A DNA stretch of 64,000 bases from Deinandra increscens subsp. villosa (lineage: Eukaryota; Streptophyta; Magnoliopsida; Asterales; Asteraceae). Location of the stretch: positions 9,846,952-9,910,951 of the forward strand of contig JBCNJP010000006.1 of assembly GCA_039602395.1 (NCBI GenBank), read 5' to 3'. The notes below the pieces were generated by a model. It did no database searches. It was not told the origin of the DNA and worked only from the letters and a program-made list of their open reading frames with translations. Shown one piece after another: positions 57,871 through 64,000 of the stretch. The position numbers and the translations under genes were made by a program. Numbering within the stretch: the first letter of the stretch is position 1; each line of letters starts with the position of its first letter.

Positions 57871-60800
57871 TTAAGCAACTTGACCGAGCAGCTTGAGCAG
57901 GAATCTCCAGTTTTCTCTAGCTGCCTCTTTATCTTTGTCAGAAAGTACTTTAATTCCCATATCATACAGCCTCCAGAGATCTTGCCAGACAAGCTTTTTT
58001 AGGTCATTGAAGTTGTTCAGATCGACCAATCTTCTTGCCTTATCAAGAATGACACTCGATCCATGTTCTTCTATCAACTAGCAGTTTGCATTCCTTAGGA
58101 GTTCTGCGTCAATTGTGACTTTACCCATACCTGCAAGCCTTTTACACCACCAATTTAAGAACATCAAAAAAATAGTTGGCGTCATAGCATTCATAGGGTC
58201 TCGGTTGAACCGGGATTGTCCGCATCTTCTCATAATATATCAGCTTCAAATAAGATCTTGAGAGTAGTCTGAGTTCTATTGCTGCAAATACTCTGATAGA
58301 CTCAGCACCAACTCTTTCAATCACTAGTTCATGAGTCATCCCATTGTAGTACCAACTGTTTATTGGAGCAACTTTCTGATTCCCTGGGATAGTCTTTGTC
58401 TTCACCTCCTTCCCAATATCTTTGAACATTCCTCGATGAGGGGCACGGAGACGTCTTTTCTCTTCAGCAATTTGAGCCTTTCTCTCTTCTTTAGGATTCT
58501 GATTGAATTTCTTGTCCTCATAAGCAGATTTGATCAAGACGACAGCTCGAATACCCTTTTGATGGTTAGAGTGGTTTACCAACTCCAGGTACTTCAGCTG
58601 TTTGAGCTCCCAAGAGAACAAGCTGAGAAGAGCTTTGAAATCTCCGAAGATTTGCACATATCCGTTTCCCCTTTTTACTAGGAATGCATCAAAGGCCTCA
58701 TCATATTTCCATCCCAAAATTTTCATTCCATGATTGACCTTTGGGTTGCTTGGCATTTTCCTTAAGTTCTTGGCAGCAACTTGTTGCATAGCCTTTAGGT
58801 TTGGTGCCATCTTTTCCCATTGATCATAGATGGGAGGATTGTCTTTCCTTTTGAGTGCCTCAGCCCGTTCTTGCTCTCTGAGTCTGATCTTTTCAAGCTT
58901 TTCCAGACGTTCTGTCTTTCGATACTCTTCCACAAACTCTCACAGACCTTTAAGCTTCTTTCTGTTGTAAGCCTTCTTATCAATATCTTGAATCTGCAAT
59001 AGTTGCGGAGTGCTTCAAAAGTCATCCTGTTGGTAGTGGCTTTAATATATTCTTCAGAATCAGGAGCTTCATCAGACGAGTTCTCAGGTGGAGGAAGATA
59101 TGTGTTGCCTATGTCCAGAATAAGGTCTGAGAGATGATCTCGGATAGGGAGGAATTCAACAGGCTTGGTTGTGTCAGCAAAGATATCTACCAAGGGATCA
59201 GTTTCAGTTTCAACAGTTTGATTTTGTGGAAGGTGTGAATTAAACCTTTCTTCATCAGTGTACAACTTGGTCAACTCAATTTCAGTAAGACTCATCAGAT
59301 ATTCTAAGGAGAAGTTGTCTTTCATTAGAGATCCAACCATGTGTGCTATTTCAGAGGTGTCTTCCTCATCCACATCGGTGCCCTCCAAGTTTGTGACAAT
59401 GCGGATCCTTGGTTCATCTGATTTTGTTGACGCAGAGCGTTCAGGTAAAGTACTCAAGCCCTTTCCATAAACAACAGCAGGAGGACGGCCTGATTCATAT
59501 CTTTTGAGTGTTTCGGCCTTCTCCTCAAGCTGTCGGTTCTGTTCACTGAGTGTTTCTTCAATAAGAGCTCCACGAGACCTATCTTTCTCAGCTTCCCTTT
59601 TCAGATGCTCCTCAGCAATCTCTTCAAGAGTTAATATCCTTTTTCCTTTATCCTTATCAGAAGCACCAAGTTGCTCTGTGATAGCAGGTTCAGGAGCAGC
59701 CGATTCATTGGGATCATTTTCTTCCTTATCGGAGTCTGAGGAGAAATGTATGAAAGAAGCTTCAAATATCTGATTTCGGAGATCTTGCTCAGCAGAAACA
59801 ACAGGATCAGTTCTGATGTTTAGTTTCTTGATCAACACTTATCTCAAGATTGATGATTTCAGCATCAGTTGGAATAGAACCTGGAATATATGGGTTGATA
59901 TCCAAGGCAAGAGTCTCTGTAGTAGACATGACAGTCGAAAGAGGCACACTCACATATTCATCGTCTACTTCCATCTTTACCTGGATTAGAGTAGGACAAG
60001 GAGGTTTCTCTTGTTCATCATCCTCACTATCGATCGTATCTAAGTCAATGTAATTTAGAGGATTAGCTTCGTTCATGAGCACGTTCATTCTTTGACCTAG
60101 CTCATTCATGTCGCCTTCGTCTCCAAAGTCTACAAAGTAAGGATGTTCTTCATAAGCTGCTTCATTACCATCCTCAAGTGTCTCAATGAGAATACCGCAG
60201 GAGTTTCTTCTTGAGTACAGATTTTCAGCATAGTATTCCCTGAAAAATTGGACATCTCAAAATCCAAGAAGGCTGGATCGATGTAAAAATGAGGGACACC
60301 TTCGGTTACTGGAACCATGGTAGAGGAGGTAGAGGTATCAGCTTGAACAGTGGGTATGATCGAAAGTTGAAGAGATACGTAATGTTCGGCTTTAGACTCA
60401 GCACTTGTTGAACCCTCAATAGAAAGAATCTTGGCTGCTTGTGCAAACCTTGGAAGTTTTAGGTTTTCAGGCACAGGTGCAAGCTTTTTGATTGAGTCCA
60501 GAGTTTCATCAACTGGTTCATCATGAAGGAGGCTGCTGACGAAGGAATCTTCGTCATCAGAGAAATTAAAAGCATCTCCTTCTAAAACAGTGTCATCATC
60601 GACTCGCTGTCATGCAATGGGCTTGAGGTGTCTTGAGCACCAGTCGAGTCTTTACCAGCAGGAATGGTAGTAGAAGATATGGGGTCTTGGGAATTTTGAC
60701 CTACACTTCTCAGATCAGATTGAGGTGGGTTCTCTGGCATTTCATTCTCTTTATCACCGGTATCATCATCTGGTTTGTCACTTAATTGTTTGCCTTCACT

Positions 60801-61675
60801 TGACTTGGCTAACAAGTCCTTGAGTCTCTGAATTTCAGCAGCTTGTTCAGCAATGACCTGTGACTGATCATTTTTCTTTTGATTTGCCACTTGCAATGAA
60901 CAGTTTAGATGGTCATTTTGACTCTGAAGGCTGACAATTTCAGCCTGAAGTTCCATCACCCTTTCAGATTCTGAAACTGATGGGCTGGTAGCAATAGTTC
61001 CAGCAAGATCAGTGGTGATGACCGCAACTACAGCTAGCTGCTCCAGTGGTCTCATATCCATATATATTCCTCCAAAATGTTCAGTAGGAGATGGAGAGAT
61101 TGTTGCTGCAGCTAAGGCTGTGTCCGATGGGGTGCCAGAAGAACTTACCACTTCATAATCATTTGTTGTTCCAGGCTTCCTCCTGACTTTAAACTTTTCA
61201 GTACTAGATTTACTTCTCTCAGCTCTGATGAAGAACTCAGCGGATTTATAACTACTCCAACCAGTTTTTGTCAGAGTTTGTAAGGTAGTCTTATGAGGAT
61301 ACTCGGGAGGACTATCAGTCTCATCTTCAAGGTTTTCTTTAAGATCATCCTCATCGAGAGACACTGAGTCTTCCTCATCGTCCTGTTCATCCTGTGATGG
61401 ATTATAACTCTCATTAGAGGATGATTGTGGTGTCGAAGCTGTAGAGGCCCTGGAATAGTCTCCAGTCCTTTGTCTTTTCCAAGGACGAATGCCCTCAGGT
61501 TGTGTGGGACTATCATCAGAATCAGAGGAGTCAGACCCTTCTTCATTATCGTCGTCATCTCCTTCTCCTTCTTCAGACAAATCAACCAACATGGGACTTG
61601 AGGAGCGTTCAGCATGTTCAGAAGCTTCAGCACCTGTACCCTCGAGATTCCAAGGGTCTTCAACATATTATTAAA
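57871..61675 (-). pseudogene. Accessory ORF of element 4 (5' deleted, several breaks)
   Basis: Aligns with the element 3 accessory ORF from its acidic Ser-rich region to the C-terminus. The N-terminal globular part and the start exon are missing: at about 61675 the sequence jumps to leader DNA that corresponds to about 34410 in element 3, a deletion of roughly 2.2 kb. The frame is further broken near 60600, 60480, 60125, 59820 and 58940, and a TAG at 58078-58080 replaces a Trp codon of copy A. The coiled coil (near 60980-60800) and the RPYECYDANYF region are well preserved. At the place where copy A lost a base (near 29800), copy B reads through in one frame. Confidence 0.72.
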
Positions 61676-62963
61676 ATCCAATTTTCCTTAAGAAACACAT
61701 ACCTTTGTGAAGATCTATAGGACACTAAGATCTGATCTAAGATGCAATGAGTTCTCAATTGACTCAGCGAATAATCTGCTAGGATCAAGCAATTTATATT
61801 AGATATCAAGTAGGCTTCAGATAACCAAAATTAAGAAAAATTTGCCCATGTGTAGCCAAGTTTGAGTCTTAACCCAAATTGTCATTTGATAGAACAACAT
61901 ACCTTTTTGATGATCTACAATTTTCTAGGATCAATAGAAAAAGATGCAATGCTCTTGATCAATCTCTCAACTGTAAGAAATTCTGTTTTGAGATCAGACA
62001 AGCTATGTCAGACTTCAAAAATTAGACATACACAGAAAGATAAAGGCAAATTGAACTTAATGACTTAATTGAGAACCATTAAACTTAATCTATCAATTTG
62101 ATTAATGATTTGGCTTAATCAACAGTTATTGGTAGATTCTCAAGTTCAAGACTCATCAATTTAGTCACAAACTATAAAGAGTAACATATTCTGATTGGAG
62201 ACTAGATAACTTCAACACTATGTGGGATTCATTAAGTCAAACCAATCATTGGGAGAAAACAAATTGAAACTTCCAAGTTGTCAAACTCCGAATCATTGGC
62301 ATATTAAATACAATCTGATTTGGATATTCAAAAAGAGATAGCAGCAGCCACAATGAGTTATACTTAATAAACCAAAGTTCCAAAAAAAAAAAATTTCACA
62401 ACTCAAAAAAATTCCTAAGTATCCTAAATAACTAAGGTCACAGCATTTAAAGTTCGTAGTTTATCAATTCAAACAAATTTTCATGGTTCAAACAAATCAA
62501 CTAGAACAAACACAACCTATTGTTATAGAATATTCAATGAATTTCCATGTTAAAACACCTTCAACCGAACCCTTGTACACAATGTTCTCGGATTCAAATG
62601 GATAAATGAGAGATTTGGTTCACATACCTTTAACTTGAGCACAAGTGAATTAGGATCAAGTAAAGATGTAAGAAATCTGAAATTTCATCAATTTAAAACA
62701 TTAGAAACCTAAAAAGATTGAAAATCGGACCTACAGCTCATCATTATCACCGAGATCAAAATTAACCTAAGTAAAAGTGAGATCGAACCTGTAGGTGCAA
62801 TAAGAGTGTGCGAATCAACCCTAATTGCAACAAGAATGACAGATTCGAGAGAGAAAGGGTGGATTTTGATCGAACAGTGGATGGGTATGAGTCGCCGATT
62901 CGAGATTATGAGAGCGGGTGAGAGTGTGTTTGAATGCGTGAAGAAAAAAAAATACCAAGTCCC
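61676..62963 (-). other. Leader introns/exons of the element 4 accessory gene
   Basis: Matches element 3 at 34410-35690. Donor-like sites recur at about 61704, 61904 and 62632. Several leader exon blocks match closely while the intervening DNA differs more, as expected if the exons were under constraint. Short frames here are not genes. Confidence 0.45.
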
Positions 62964-62972
62964 CCTTATATA
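62964..62972 (-). promoter_or_regulatory. Internal TATA box, element 4
   Basis: Same CTATATAAGG-type box as at 35691-35699, with the motif array starting within ten bases upstream. Confidence 0.6.
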
Positions 62973-62980
62973 GTATAGGG

Positions 62981-63660
62981 TTTAGCGGACTTATAAATAT
63001 CTAAGTTATTAGACAAGTTCACTAAGAAATGTCTCCAAGTCTGCTAAGTATAAGCAGATTGAAACAAGTACGCTAAAGGGAGAGGTATTTAAAACAAGTT
63101 CGCTAAGGCCACAGAGAAGTACACTAAGCCTACAAGAAGTTTGCTAAGCTTAAGGAAGTTCGCTAAGGCTAAGGACAAGTACGTTAAGCCTAAAAGAAGT
63201 TCGCTAAAGCCAGGAAGTTCGCTAAGGCAAAATCAAGTACGCTAAGGCCAATTTGAACTTGAGACAGCAAAAAAAATTTCTAAGTAAAAAGAAGTCCGCT
63301 AAGGTATAAACAAGTTCGCTATGAACAGTTTTAACCTCAGTAGACTTAAAAATTCAAGTGGAGAAGTTCGCTAAGGCAAAAATCCTTCTTAGCGGACTTC
63401 TCAAACACTTAAACAACAATTAAAACATGGGAGAAGTTCGCTAAGGATAAGTTCAACCTAGCGGACTTCTCACCATTCAAAAGACACAAACATAAACAAG
63501 TTCGCTAAGAACAATTTGTTCTTAGCGGACTTTAAGAAAAAACTCAAAAATTACAAGTCTTTAAACAAGTTCGCTAAGGGCAAACCTGTTAATCACTCTT
63601 AGCGGACTTGCCTCAGACAGAAGTTCGCTAAGGCAAAAATCAAGTTCGCTAAGAGCAGAT
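62981..63660. repeat. Promoter array with inverted pairs, element 4
   Basis: About thirty motif copies. Hairpin pairs at 63361-63402, 63431-63472, 63498-63532 and 63567-63610 match the four pairs of element 3 in order and loop length. Confidence 0.88.
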
Positions 63661-64000
63661 TTGTAACAAAAGGGTAAAATTGTAATTCTTAAAAATTACA
63701 ACATAACCAAAATTTTAAAGAAAAGCATGTCTGCTACCAGTAACCTACCAGGAATATAAACTTTGTATTAATAAGTCAAGTACCTGTTAATTTCAACAAA
63801 TTTGACCATAACAGACCTAGTACCTATATTTGACTTGATTGGTCAAGAAATTCCACCCGAACCCAAAATTTTCAATTTTATCCGAGTTGGGTCAATTTTC
63901 CACCCGAACTCAAGAATCCATATTCTTTTAAGTTGGTTAACTTCAAACCAATACCAAGATTTTATAGCATAAGTTGATCAATTTTTCACCAAACTTGGAA
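63661..64000 (-). mobile_element. Non-coding spacer of element 4 (to window edge)
   Basis: Homologous to element 3 at 36512-36880, including the repeated 'ccacccgaac' clauses. No gene. The hairpin module is expected just outside the window. Confidence 0.6.

Larger units (their letters stand above)
57078..64000 (-). mobile_element. Element 4: second copy of the element 3 family (partial)
   Basis: The left (3') LTR 57078-57835, polypurine tract, accessory ORF, leader introns, internal TATA box, motif array and spacer follow in the same order as in element 3. The window ends before the structured module, primer site and 5' LTR, which are predicted about 0.4-2 kb or more to the right. It interrupts element 5's gag; the duplication would be gcttt (57073-57077) but cannot be checked here. 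Confidence 0.85.

Overview
The window is plant nuclear DNA made almost entirely of nested, mostly non-autonomous LTR retrotransposons. Signs of this are tRNA-iMet-type primer sites (TGGTATCAGAGCC), TG...CA long terminal repeats (LTRs), polypurine tracts, 5-bp target-site duplications (TSDs), AT-rich spacers and MITEs. No intact host gene is visible. The large accessory ORF in two elements resembles, from memory, a family abundant in Asteraceae genomes, so an Asteraceae source is likely but unproven.

Layout. 1-2985: end of a minus-strand Ty3-like element, with its primer site and 5' LTR. 2986-10263: element 1, a copia-like gag-only element with a broken gag and two LTRs in inverted orientation; its right end lies in an old Ty3 gag (10264-10643). 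10690-44394: element 7, a plus-strand Ty3 element of the type carrying the AGGGGGGTAGAG polypurine tract, with a truncated 5' LTR, a scrap of internal DNA and a 3' LTR. That 3' LTR is split by element 6 (14222-40461, TSD atata), a minus-strand relative with 3.3-kb LTRs and only 2 kb of internal DNA holding a broken gag. Element 6's left LTR is split by element 2 (16348-22472, TSD attac, gag-only). Its right LTR is split by element 3 (27650-39139, TSD tatta), which carries a large accessory gene. A MITE mosaic lies in element 7's LTR at 42142-42998. 44395-54276: AT-rich DNA with SINE-like pieces, a hAT-type MITE, an LTR-like segment with an 80-bp tandem repeat, and a GC-rich island. 54277-57077: element 5 (copia LTR plus broken gag), cut by element 4 (57078 to beyond 64000), a second copy of the element 3 family.

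How the parts work together. Elements 1, 2 and 3 share a structured module: a GTAGGCTC box, then two or three hairpins with a constant core and different but still complementary outer stems. Arrays of a short CpG-containing motif (AAGTTCGCTAAG and variants) lie just upstream of TATA boxes in the LTRs of several elements. The same motif lies upstream of a second, internal TATA promoter that appears to drive the accessory gene of elements 3 and 4 through a spliced leader. In those internal arrays the distal half is arranged as four successive inverted pairs, in the same order in both copies. These RNA-fold and promoter-array signals are the main candidates for undescribed biology here. All recognised coding regions are broken.
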